Positions 27,701-35,309 of a stretch of DNA of 64,000 nucleotides are shown in pieces. The translations under genes and the position numbers were made by a program. Each line of letters opens with the position of its first letter. The first letter of the stretch is position 1. This stretch comes from Rhodococcus sp. RD6.2 (lineage in GTDB: Bacteria; Actinomycetota; Actinomycetes; Mycobacteriales; Mycobacteriaceae), in assembly GCF_001040705.1 (NCBI RefSeq), contig NZ_CVQP01000001.1, positions 62,001-126,000 on the forward strand. The letters are read 5' to 3'. Below the pieces are notes generated by a model. That model did not search any database, had not been told where the DNA came from, and was given only the letters and a program-made list of their open reading frames with translations.

Positions 27701-29695
27701 GTCGGTTCCCTTGCCTGCCTTCATATCGGACTTGGCGTTGAGGGCGATGGAATTGACCATCGCGTTGAACCGGTCGTCATGCGCGCGCAGGGCGTTGAGG
27801 ACCTGCCAGACCACCTTGAACCGGCGGTTGTCCGAGAGTGCCTGCGACGGTGAGATACCAGCCGGGACGGCGACCGGCAGGATGATGTAGCCGTAGTCCT
27901 TGCCGTCGGCCTTGCGCATCACCCGGCCCACCGACTGCACGACGTCGACCACGGAATTGCGGGGGTTGAGGAACATCACCGCATCCAGAGCCGGCACGTC
28001 CACGCCTTCGGACAGGCAGCGGGCGTTGGTCAGGATCCGGCACTCCCCCTCCGGGACCGGCGCTTTGAGCCAGGCGAGTTCGGCGTTGCGCTGCAGAGCG
28101 TTGAAGGTGCCGTCGACATGGTGGACAGAGCACGCGAGATCAAGGTTCGTCGACGACACCGCGTGCCCGTCGTTCTCGTTCTCCGCGAGCAGGTCACGGT
28201 AGGCGTCCACCACGGAGGGGAACACCTCGGCTACCTGCTTGGAGGCGGCGATGTCCTTCGCGAACACCACTGCCCGCCGCATCGGTGCCTCACCGGGAGC
28301 GAAGCCGGTGCCGTCGGGGGTGCGACCGGCGCGCTTGGCCAGGCCGTTCCAGCAGCCGACGATCTTCGACGCATCATCGAGCCGCAGCTCGGAGAACTCG
28401 CCCGCCAACTGCTGCTGCAGCGGGGAGGCGACGAGGTCCTCGTCGACGGTCAGCACGATCACCTTGTAGTCGGTGAGCAGACCACGCTCGACCGCGTCCC
28501 CGAACGACAGGCGATGAAACTCGGGACCGTAGATGGTTTCGTCGTCCATCGACGACAGTTCCGCCGAATGCTCGTCGGCCTTGTCCTTGACCGTCTCGTC
28601 GAAGATCCGCGGGGTCGCCGTCATGTAGAGGCGGCGTTCGGATTTGAGGTAGTCGGCGTCGTGGACGCGGACGAAGTTCGACTCGTCGTCGCCGAACAGA
28701 GTGACACCGGTGGTGCGGTGTGCTTCGTCGCAGATCACGATGTCGAACGGGTCCACACCCTGTGTCTGCGCCGCCGCGACGACCGGGAGCGACTGGTAGG
28801 TGGTGAATACCACCGTCAACCCTTTGGCGCGTTTGCGGTGACCCATCTCGGCGACCAGGGTCGCGGCATCGGTGGTGACGGGGATGGCGACGTCGTGGAC
28901 CGCGACGTCCTCCGCCGAGCGGGAGACTTTGGTGTCCGAGCAGACCGCGAACGCCCGCAGCTCGAGCTGGGTTTGCGCGGTCCACTCCCGCAGCGTCTGC
29001 GACAGCAACGAGATGGACGGCACCGCGAACAGGACCTTCGCGCTCCCGCCGTTCTCGGCGGCGGTGCGCTCGGCGATCTTCATGGCGGTGAACGTCTTGC
29101 CGGTGCCGCACGCCATGATCAGCTTGCCGCGGTCGTTGCCGGCCTCAAACCCGGCGAACACCGCGTCGATCGCGTCCTGCTGATGGGTGCGCGGCTCGTG
29201 CCGCTTCGCCTCCGACAGGTCGACCTGTAGTTCGCCGGCCGGCCAGGCGATGTCCCAGTCGATCGGCGACTCCGCGATCTCCGCGAGCCCGATCCGCTGC
29301 ACCGGGATCGACTGCCCATCGAGGGCGTCCTCGGCGTTCTTCCCCCACCGGTCGGTAGTGGAGATGATCACCCGGTTCGTGAACGGCTTCTTCCCCGACG
29401 CGGTGAAGAACGAGTCGATGTCGCCCTTGGCGAGGGTGTGGGTCGGCTCGTAGAACTTGCACTGGATCGCGGTATAGGCGCCGGTGTCGCGTTCGCGAGC
29501 GACGAGGTCGATGCCAGTGTCCGGCTTCCCGTCGCGGCCGGGCCAGTCCGTCCACCGCCACACCTGGTCGTACTGCTGCGCGAGCATCGGGTCCAGTTGG
29601 AAGTAGCGGACCATCAGCTGCTCGAACTTGGTGCCCCGTTCCGAGTTCGACGGTGCCTGCCGGAACGCCTCGATGACCTCGTGAACAGAACCCAT
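24719..29695 (-). CDS. Type ISP restriction-modification enzyme (Mrr nuclease, helicase and N6-adenine methylase in one chain)
   Basis: A 1658-aa protein that should both methylate and cut DNA. Domains in order: Mrr-like PD-(D/E)xK nuclease (PDTGIDLV then QCKFY, Asp63/Lys80); SF2 translocase with MACGTGKT (about 195), CDEAH (about 315) and TATPRI; helicase C-terminal part (SVGRVMRK); coupler; gamma-type adenine methylase with DPFTGTGTF and NPPYSVGQ; and a C-terminal target-recognition region. LlaGI and LlaBIII have the same order at about 1570-1580 aa. All key motifs are intact. Being single-chain, it needs no specificity subunit. A 395-aa protein precedes it by 69 nt on the same strand. Confidence 0.92.
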   Translation of the reverse strand: MGSVHEVIEAFRQAPSNSERGTKFEQLMVRYFQLDPMLAQQYDQVWRWTDWPGRDGKPDTGIDLVARERDTGAYTAIQCKFYEPTHTLAKGDIDSFFTASGKKPFTNRVIISTTDRWGKNAEDALDGQSIPVQRIGLAEIAESPIDWDIAWPAGELQVDLSEAKRHEPRTHQQDAIDAVFAGFEAGNDRGKLIMACGTGKTFTAMKIAERTAAENGGSAKVLFAVPSISLLSQTLREWTAQTQLELRAFAVCSDTKVSRSAEDVAVHDVAIPVTTDAATLVAEMGHRKRAKGLTVVFTTYQSLPVVAAAQTQGVDPFDIVICDEAHRTTGVTLFGDDESNFVRVHDADYLKSERRLYMTATPRIFDETVKDKADEHSAELSSMDDETIYGPEFHRLSFGDAVERGLLTDYKVIVLTVDEDLVASPLQQQLAGEFSELRLDDASKIVGCWNGLAKRAGRTPDGTGFAPGEAPMRRAVVFAKDIAASKQVAEVFPSVVDAYRDLLAENENDGHAVSSTNLDLACSVHHVDGTFNALQRNAELAWLKAPVPEGECRILTNARCLSEGVDVPALDAVMFLNPRNSVVDVVQSVGRVMRKADGKDYGYIILPVAVPAGISPSQALSDNRRFKVVWQVLNALRAHDDRFNAMVNSIALNAKSDMKAGKGTDRLLGDHIGPVTNSDETFSDGTSSTSSTSPETAESAPDSGGHMAQQMALFSLSEWQEAIVAKIVDKVGTRKYWEDWATDVADIANAQITRIRALLAGSTPEVATAFEQFHQGLKDNLNDSITRDDAISMLSQHLITKPVFDALFVEHDFASHNPISQVMQAMVDTLGDSGLEAETAKLDGFYASVRVRAAEVTTAGGKQKVIAELYEKFFHIGFKKQSEALGIVYTPVEIVDFILHAADQASRDAFGRGLTDEGVHILDPFTGTGTFMTRLLQSGLIQPADLARKYAGELHANEIMLLAYYIAAVNIESTYHAIIGSEGEAEYSPFEGIVLADTFQITEDGDSLDAVMFPQNNDRIVRQNSIPINIVIGNPPYSVGQTSANDLNANVSYPTLDKRIADTYAKRSTAQLKNSLYDSYLRAFRWATDRIGDNGIVAFVTNGGWIDGNTADGIRLSLADECSRIYIYNLRGNGRIAGELGRKEGRPIFEFGGWGPDGNEIKSTKGGSRATIAITLLVKNSKESKPGTIHYAQVGDYLSAGQKIRAITDAGSFNGLQLRHIVPNEHGDWTNQRNDEFRQWPAIGDKKSSTGRYAMFSTYSGGLKTNRDAWCYNFSRTGLENNIGRAVDFYNSEVDRIDSIRASTTALPPVDSLISTNPKLFSWDRINKRQVAQSIRLVTQQAGFRFSTYRPFTKQHAYFDERQQLNNCTYQLPVMFPTPHHRNLGIVLTAPASHFEFTPFITDLLPNLHLLDTGQFFPRWIYLKSESAEGELDFASSDSDEIDKYGYRRVDNITDGILALYRSALGEQVSKDDIFYYVYGLLHDSAYRETYAADLKKMLPHIPTPETWERFEQLAAAGRKLADLHVNYEAVEPYGLDVQLKKGASAEDRETWRLSKLKWGKKKDPDTGKNVDDRTTIVYNPKVTIAGIPENAERYMLGPRSALAWIIDRYQVKTDKASEIINDPNDWCDEHDDPTYIVDLIKRVTTVAVETMKIVDSL

Positions 29696-29764
29696 GACTT
29701 GGCCAACCTCCGCAGCAGCAACCGATACCGGGGTGACACTACTGTCCTTCCTGCCGATGGGCAG

Positions 29765-30952
29765 TTAGGGTGCGCCTGATATGCCCGTCAGGTCGTTCAA
29801 TGCGGAACTTGTGTCGGTCGCCGTCAATCGATTCGGGGCACGCTTCTCCTCCTGTCGGTCAAGGATCCGATCCGTCAACTCCACTGTTGCGAGGTACCAC
29901 CAGAAGAGCCAGTCGCGGAAGGCAGGATCGTAGTCACCTTGCTGCTTACCGTCTTCATGCCTGACCGCGAACTTGTTCGCAATGTGGAACAGGGCCGACT
30001 CGTCGTCTTTGAGCAGCTCTGCTTTCAACAGTTGCCGTCGCTCTTCGAGCACGAGGGCCAGGGCATTCGCCGCCGAACGCTTGTCGTGATCGGTCGCTCC
30101 GCGAGCGCGGAACAAGGTGATGGCATGCCGTATCCGGCCTCCGGTCCGCGGATCATCCCGGGTGAGCATGTCAGTGACCAGGTCCGTCCGTGCGTCGTCG
30201 GTCACCTCAACAAGCCTGCCCGTGTCTTCGCCGTTGTCGGCGAGCCGGAGATCGATACTGCTGCGGTCGAGGAGTCGGTTGACGCGCCAGATGTACAGTT
30301 GTCGACCGGCCGATCGGGAGAACTCGCTGTAATGCCAGCCGCAGCCCGAGTAAGGGTGAAGGTCGCGGTTGCGTGGCCTGGCGACCAGGTCGTGCAGAAC
30401 TTCGATCAGGTCGAAGAACCTGTCGGTGTCCGCAGCGAGCCGTTTCGGGTCGATCGGCCACATATCCGGAATACCGATGTGCGTCTCAATCAGACCAGAC
30501 GGATCAACGGTTGCCGGATCGTCGACACAGTCCTTCGTGAATGCATGCTCGAAGTATCCCTTTCGGTCGAGTTCGTCGATCAGTCGACCGAACTCACGCG
30601 TGGTTGCCTCGATCGTCAGCGCACGGGGTACGACGCCAGCGTTGCGTTCAGACCAGTACGCCGGCCGCTCTCTCGGCTCCGGAAATGAGTCGAGGTGTCG
30701 GAGGATTTCCGCCATGAACTGCCTTCGCTGATCTACTCTGGCGCCACCAGATCTGTGCCAGCTTTCGCTGGAGATCGAAGCGAAGTGATCACGTGCTGCG
30801 AAGTCGGCGAAGGCATCCTCGAGAAGCAATTCAACGCGTTGTGCCCATTCCTGACTTCCAACGTCAGCATTTATTAGTGCAGAAAGTTCAGATCTGAGCA
30901 GCTCGCGTGGCCAGATCAGCTCGAAATCCAAAGGGTTCACGGTGACGGTCAT
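29765..30952 (-). CDS. Unknown 395-aa protein upstream of the Type ISP enzyme
   Basis: No family was recognised. The protein is acidic, mostly helical and soluble, beginning MTVTVNPLDFELIWPRELLRS. Notable segments are DLVARPRNRDLHPYSGCGWHYSEFS and a C-terminal helical region ELLKDDESALFHIANKFAVRH. It ends 69 nt before the Type ISP start on the same strand, so it is probably co-expressed; an anti-restriction, accessory or separate defence role cannot be decided. ATG 30952 is chosen because the upstream extension has different codon character; no Shine-Dalgarno sequence is visible, so translation may be leaderless. Confidence 0.7.
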   Translation of the reverse strand: MTVTVNPLDFELIWPRELLRSELSALINADVGSQEWAQRVELLLEDAFADFAARDHFASISSESWHRSGGARVDQRRQFMAEILRHLDSFPEPRERPAYWSERNAGVVPRALTIEATTREFGRLIDELDRKGYFEHAFTKDCVDDPATVDPSGLIETHIGIPDMWPIDPKRLAADTDRFFDLIEVLHDLVARPRNRDLHPYSGCGWHYSEFSRSAGRQLYIWRVNRLLDRSSIDLRLADNGEDTGRLVEVTDDARTDLVTDMLTRDDPRTGGRIRHAITLFRARGATDHDKRSAANALALVLEERRQLLKAELLKDDESALFHIANKFAVRHEDGKQQGDYDPAFRDWLFWWYLATVELTDRILDRQEEKRAPNRLTATDTSSALNDLTGISGAP

Positions 30953-31245
30953 AATCGCAAATGATGCCCGACGGCAGGGACATGACCGCGAGGCGGCGCT
31001 CTCGTCCAACTGAAAGAACGACGATGCGAACGCAACCTTCAATCAGTCTCAGGTTCGTGGCGGCCATAGCTTGCTCCGTTTAGGGCGTTCATTTGAACGA
31101 TCCCTGCGGGTGGCTGCGTGTTGGCCATCGGACGGCTTGAGGGTGGGGGGAGGGGCGCGTCCGAACGGCTGGAGTGCGGTGGCCCACCCAGTGTAGGCCG
31201 CTTCTCTCCCTGGTTGAAAATTGAACCAAGGGGGCGGATGCCGCA

Positions 31246-31401
31246 ATGTCAGGGTTTGACGAGTACGTGCAACGGTTCATCGGGATGACCGAGGCGCCGC
31301 CGATGGAAGCTTCGCCCAGTTTCGCCAGTCGTCGCGACCGGACTGGCAGGCGCGGACTGCTGTGGAACGAATCACCGGCGCACGGCCGTCCTGCTACCTG
31401 A
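31246..31401 (+). CDS. Possible small protein or gene remnant, 51 aa
   Basis: ATG 31246 to TGA 31401. The first 20 residues (MSGFDEYVQRFIGMTEAPPM) have coding-like character, then the sequence becomes Arg/Ser-rich. It may be the start of a truncated gene. No family was recognised. Confidence 0.25.
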   Translation: MSGFDEYVQRFIGMTEAPPMEASPSFASRRDRTGRRGLLWNESPAHGRPAT

Positions 31402-31796
31402 TGGGGCGAGCCTGGGCGGGTGTACGACATCAGCGCATTCTCGATTGCGGTGCGCAGGTCCGGGCCGACACGATCGCTTTCCGTGGTTCGGTCGGCGGGA
31501 ACAGGTCAGCGAAGAACGGCCCGTTGGTGATGTTCCAATTGTCCAGGGCGTGGTTGCTCAGTCTCGTTCGGCGTCACATCAGTGCGGATCAAGGTGAGTC
31601 GAAGCGGTGGATACCAACGCGTCGACGGCGAGGAGCCAAACCGGTACCGGGATAGGTGGTCTGCGATCGGCGCGAAGCGCTCGGTCAGGTGATTCGGATC
31701 GCCGCCGCCGCGCCCGAATCGTTGCACCGGTAGGGCGCGTGCCGGTACGCAGCCCCTAAACCCCTCGTTGTGCTGTCGATGGTAGAGAGTGATCCC
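31402..31796. other. Intergenic 395 bp, no clear gene
   Basis: Frames here lack ribosome sites and consistent codon bias. It probably holds the promoter of the AlbA_2 gene at 31797 and perhaps debris from an earlier gene. Confidence 0.4.
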
Positions 31797-33050
31797 ATGG
31801 ACTTCACCGCGATCCACCGCCTGCTCGGTCGGGAACCAGGACCCATCACCGACGAGTTGCTCGACGCCGCCGTCGAGAACGGAGTCAAGGAAACCGACGA
31901 CCTGGACTGGAAGTCCGAACTCCCACCGGCCAAAGCGCTGCAGTCCACGGACTATCCGAAGGACATTGCCGCGATGGCCAACAGTGGTGGTGGCACGATC
32001 ATCTACGGGATCGAGGAGTCGCAGAAGGCGGCAATCAAGCGACTCGACGTCGGGGAGCTCACCGAAACCCACGAACGGGCGCTGCGAAGTGCAGCCGTGA
32101 CAGCGATCAGTCCGCCGATCTTTGGACTGGGTATTCGTGAGGTTGGTAACCCCGGAAGAAGAGCGGTAGCCGTTTTGGTCCCGGCGAGTGCAGACGGTCC
32201 TCACCTCATCTACAGGAACGAGTACTTCGGGGCACCGATCCGCAACGACGCAGACACCGTGTGGATGAAAGAGCGTCAGATCGAAGCCATGTATCGGGCA
32301 CGGTTTGACGAGCGCCGCCACGAGGCAGAAGCGCTCGCGAATCTCTACCGCGACGCGGCCTCTGGCAGAGACACCAACCAGCGCGCCTGGTTCATCGCTG
32401 TGGCGTCCCCACGTCTGCCTGCCTCCCAGCCCGTTCGTCCACCGCGTGGCCAGGCTGGCGAGATTTTCGAGGCGGCACTCGTCCACGGCGTCTACTTCGC
32501 CGGCCGAGGCGGGATCCATCCGCTTGAGGCAGTAGATCGCCTCAATCCACGACCCGGACTGCGCCGTTGGGTCGCAGCGAACACTGCAGAATCGCAACAC
32601 TCTCGATGGAAAGAGTCGTGGGCGAGCTGTCATCACGACGGGGCTGTCACCCTTGCTACCGCCGTTGGCGGGCATCCATCGGGGCCAAACCAAAACAATC
32701 CCGGGGAACGCATCGACTCCTCGGCGATCGAGTGCGCCATTGCCGACCTCATGGGCTTGATCCGTGCGGTGAGCGAACGACGAGGCACGAACGAGTACGA
32801 CGTGAGAATCGGGATTGAGTGGACCGGCGGGGCGCCCATGATCATCCAGACGGTCGACAACTCCGGGTACGTTTACGACGGGACGTCCCTTCCTCTCGCA
32901 CGATACAACCCGGTGGTGGTGACAGTCCGCGCGGACGCCGACAGCCTCGACTACTACCAACAGGTCCACGATCTTGCCGAGGATTGCATCAACCAGGGTG
33001 GACTTACCAATGTTCGGTTGATCAGCCCGCCGTCTCCGAATGACACCTAG
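31797..33050 (+). CDS. AlbA_2/Schlafen-domain protein, 417 aa
   Basis: The N-terminal 140 residues match the AlbA_2 (Schlafen AAA_4) domain: DDLDWKSELPP, then PKDIAAMANSGGGTIIYGIEE, and a later GRRAVAVLVPAS. This domain is found in human SLFN nucleases and many bacterial regulators and defence proteins, where it may act as a nuclease. The C-terminal 270 residues are not recognised and contain no visible helicase motif. ATG 31797 is chosen; ATG 31779 is possible. It is convergent with a second AlbA_2 gene, the stops lying 12 bases apart. Confidence 0.75.
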   Translation: MDFTAIHRLLGREPGPITDELLDAAVENGVKETDDLDWKSELPPAKALQSTDYPKDIAAMANSGGGTIIYGIEESQKAAIKRLDVGELTETHERALRSAAVTAISPPIFGLGIREVGNPGRRAVAVLVPASADGPHLIYRNEYFGAPIRNDADTVWMKERQIEAMYRARFDERRHEAEALANLYRDAASGRDTNQRAWFIAVASPRLPASQPVRPPRGQAGEIFEAALVHGVYFAGRGGIHPLEAVDRLNPRPGLRRWVAANTAESQHSRWKESWASCHHDGAVTLATAVGGHPSGPNQNNPGERIDSSAIECAIADLMGLIRAVSERRGTNEYDVRIGIEWTGGAPMIIQTVDNSGYVYDGTSLPLARYNPVVVTVRADADSLDYYQQVHDLAEDCINQGGLTNVRLISPPSPNDT

Positions 33051-33062
33051 CGTTCAGGCTCG

Positions 33063-34337
33063 TCAGCTCAGCAATTCCTTATGCTGATAGTCGCTGAGTA
33101 CCTCGTCGGTGGCCATGAAGCCGAATCCTTGGAGGAGCGTCTTTGCCATTCGCACGGCGAGTGCGCCTGGATCGGTGAGCAACTCCGATACCGGAAGATC
33201 TATCAAGGTGGTGAGGGTGGAGTCGCTGGTTCGGTAATCGTCGTGGAGGTGGCGTTTGGGATCGTCGGATACGAGGAGGCGGCCGGCAGCGCCGCGCAAG
33301 GTGGCCTGCACGGTCATCCCCATCGGGGTGATCATCGACTGAGACAAGCGTGCTGCGAGTTCGACGACCTCGGTCAAGTAGAACAGGATCTCCCAGACAG
33401 GGATCTGATCAGGCTTCCCGATAAGGTCATATGTCAGCACGCGGCGGTGCAGAAACTGACCGGAGGTAAAGAGCCGCCATTGCTCCTCGTGCGGTGTGTT
33501 CCTCACCGGGATGTCGCAGCCGATATATGACTGTCCGTTGAGCATCTCCGCGTGGCCGATGTAGGGGACTGGCCATCCGCGCAGGCGCACTGTCGATTGT
33601 GCCAACACAGTTTCGAGCGCGTCGCGGTCGAGGCGGTCTGCCTCGTATGGCTGCGGTCGAATGACGATGTCCCAATGGCCGAGCTGGCGCCGGGCGTACT
33701 CGTTTACGGCCAACCAACTCTCGGACTCGCGATCGTAGGCTTCGGTGGAGCGCGTGGCCGCGTCTATGGGCTGCAGCTGGAGTCCGGCGCTTTGTGCTGT
33801 CGCCACGAACTCACGAAGCGCGTTCTGGGTGGCGATTGTGAGGACTTCGCGCATCTCCACATGGGAGGCCACTTCGCTGGTCTCCGGCTTGCTGCGATTG
33901 CGAACGTATAGAGCACCTTTTCGCAATACTTCTTCCTTGCCTTCGTTGTACGCCTTTGCACAAAGGTGCGGCAGGTCGGTAAAGCTGTGGAGTTGGAGCA
34001 CCGTTACATGCGCGCCGCTGGTCAGCTCCACAGCAGCGACATCGAAGCTCAACGGTGGATCGGCGTAGGTCGCAAATTTGCTCGACAGGTCGTCGAAGTT
34101 GGTCCACTCGGAAACCTGATCTTCCGTGAGCCCCCGGAGGATTAGCGTGTCGTTCACCTCGCCGACGCCGAGCACGACATATCCGCCGTCGCGCAGATTT
34201 GCCATGCTCAACGCTGCTCGGACAATCTTCGCGAAGTAGTATTTATTCGTCGCGCTGCCGGGACCCTTGAACTCGACACTGCGAGTCTCGTGTCCGATGT
34301 CTGCAATGTGCTGCTCGATTTCGGTCGCTGTCAACAT
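33063..34337 (-). CDS. Second AlbA_2/Schlafen-domain protein, 424 aa
   Basis: The N-terminal domain has ETRSVEFKGPGS, the helix KIVRAALSMANLRDGGYVVLGVGEV and a VTVLQLHSF strand, all expected for AlbA_2. The rest (residues 170-424) is unrecognised. It differs from the protein at 31797 outside the domain, so the two are not recent duplicates. It is less GC-biased than the core genes, consistent with acquisition. The role is likely regulatory or antiviral; neither can be shown from sequence. Confidence 0.75.
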   Translation of the reverse strand: MLTATEIEQHIADIGHETRSVEFKGPGSATNKYYFAKIVRAALSMANLRDGGYVVLGVGEVNDTLILRGLTEDQVSEWTNFDDLSSKFATYADPPLSFDVAAVELTSGAHVTVLQLHSFTDLPHLCAKAYNEGKEEVLRKGALYVRNRSKPETSEVASHVEMREVLTIATQNALREFVATAQSAGLQLQPIDAATRSTEAYDRESESWLAVNEYARRQLGHWDIVIRPQPYEADRLDRDALETVLAQSTVRLRGWPVPYIGHAEMLNGQSYIGCDIPVRNTPHEEQWRLFTSGQFLHRRVLTYDLIGKPDQIPVWEILFYLTEVVELAARLSQSMITPMGMTVQATLRGAAGRLLVSDDPKRHLHDDYRTSDSTLTTLIDLPVSELLTDPGALAVRMAKTLLQGFGFMATDEVLSDYQHKELLS

Positions 34338-34433
34338 GCTCGATGACGCTACCGGCGACCATCCTCCGCTCTCCCCCTATACCGGGCTGCCTGCTCAGAT
34401 CAGAACCCATCCATCCCGGACCGGGGGACGAGA

Positions 34434-34776
34434 TGGGGCAGGCGGTGTGCCCGCGCTCGGGACTTGATTTCGGGGTGGGCCGCCCGGCGATCGTGGATTT
34501 CGAGGCGGCCGTCAACGCGGCTATCGACGAAGCCCCTCGAACATTGATCGTCGACGTGGCCCGCGTGGACTTCGTGCGCATGTCGGGTGTCCAGGCCCTG
34601 GCGGAGGCGCACATCGCGCCGACCGCATGGGGGTGGCGACGCTGCTCGTGCCGGGCGGGCGGACGTTCCGTCGGGTGATTAGGGCCGCAGGCTTGGCGAA
34701 CCACTTCCCGGTTCCCAGTCCATACAGGCGGCGGTGGAGGCGCGTCGAGCCGGGTTGGCCGCGCATGTCGACCTAG
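34434..34776 (+). pseudogene. STAS-domain (anti-sigma antagonist) pseudogene with two frameshifts
   Basis: Three fragments together spell one STAS domain. Frame 1 gives VDFEAAVNAAIDEAPRTLIV...VRMSGVQALAEAH; the next frame from about 34615 gives RMGVATLLVPGGRTFRRVIR and AAGLANHFPV; then the first frame resumes at about 34719 with SIQAAVEARRAGLAAHV. The two shifts compensate each other. Phosphorylatable Ser of the STAS fold is in RMSGVQAL. The upstream part looks degraded too, so the gene is probably dead or assembly-damaged. Confidence 0.65.
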
Positions 34777-35110
34777 AGGTACAGATAGGTGAACGACGCA
34801 ATTGGTGGTGCTATCGGGTGTGTTGAGATTTAACGTTGCGGAACGCCAATTTCGCGAGATGATCCGCGTGCGTCGTGGTGACACACTGACGTCGAAGGCG
34901 TCCAGTGGATGTCCTGCTGCCAGCTTTGATCGCGACGCTCCGATGGCTGAGTCAGGGTGGAATGCCTGCGCCTCGCTGAGTGAGCGACGGGTTCCGTACC
35001 TCGGGCGAGACACTCTCCGCGGTGTCGGATCTCTTAGTTGGAGGGAATCTTGAGGGAACGGCTGTCTCGCGTTTTCGGCAAACTGCCCTGTTGAGCTGCT
35101 AAAACTACCG
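34777..35110. other. Right-end intergenic region of the element, 334 bp
   Basis: No gene could be supported. Short frames have no ribosome sites. It contains the DNA next to attR, where integrase arm sites might lie. Confidence 0.4.
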
Positions 35111-35184
35111 TGCCCCCGGCAGGAATCGAACCTGCGACCTAGAGATTAGAAGGCTCTTGCTCTATCCAACTGAGCTACGGAGGC
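35111..35184 (-). tRNA. tRNA-Arg (anticodon TCT)
   Basis: A full cloverleaf: acceptor GCCTCCG/CGGGGGC with one G-T pair, D stem GCTC/GAGC, anticodon loop CTTCTAA, and T arm GCAGG-TTCGATT-CCTGC. One C-T mismatch closes the anticodon stem. The 3' CCA is not encoded. Its 3' end is the attachment site of the 15 kb element and remains intact after integration. Confidence 0.95.
35114..35133. repeat. attR, 20-bp direct repeat within tRNA-Arg
   Basis: Identical to 20104-20123; it covers the T loop and 3' acceptor strand of the tRNA. Confidence 0.9.
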
Positions 35185-35309
35185 GTGACCCCTGTCGGGA
35201 TCGGGTCAGGAGTCTACCGGCTCGGGTTCGCGCGTCACGCCAGGCTGCGCGACGACGCTGCGTAGTACCTGGGCGTGGCTCACACGCGCCCGCCTCCTAC
35301 CCTGGTGGC

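Larger units (their letters stand above)
20104..35133. mobile_element. 15.0 kb integrative element in tRNA-Arg(TCT)
   Basis: The boundaries are perfect 20-bp direct repeats CCCCGGCAGGAATCGAACCT at 20104-20123 and 35114-35133; the right copy is the TpsiC/acceptor part of the intact tRNA-Arg. Integrase is next to the left repeat, followed by excisionase, a Cys-rich small protein and a prim-pol/ATPase replication protein. Cargo is a Type ISP restriction enzyme, a protein of unknown function, two AlbA_2 proteins and a STAS pseudogene. No relaxase, FtsK/TraB translocase, capsid or terminase was seen, so self-transfer is doubtful. Confidence 0.9.

Noticed and set aside
24719-29695. BREX, DISARM or classical Type I restriction locus
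   Set aside because: Nuclease, helicase and methylase are in one chain and no HsdS, PglZ or DrmA-type gene is present, which fits Type ISP.
31089-31430. 113-aa minus-strand frame
   Set aside because: Arg/Ser/Pro-rich composition, no ribosome site and no recognisable motif.
31506-32969. 487-aa minus-strand frame
   Set aside because: It lies opposite the AlbA_2 gene and shows no domain, while the plus-strand frame has conserved AlbA_2 motifs.
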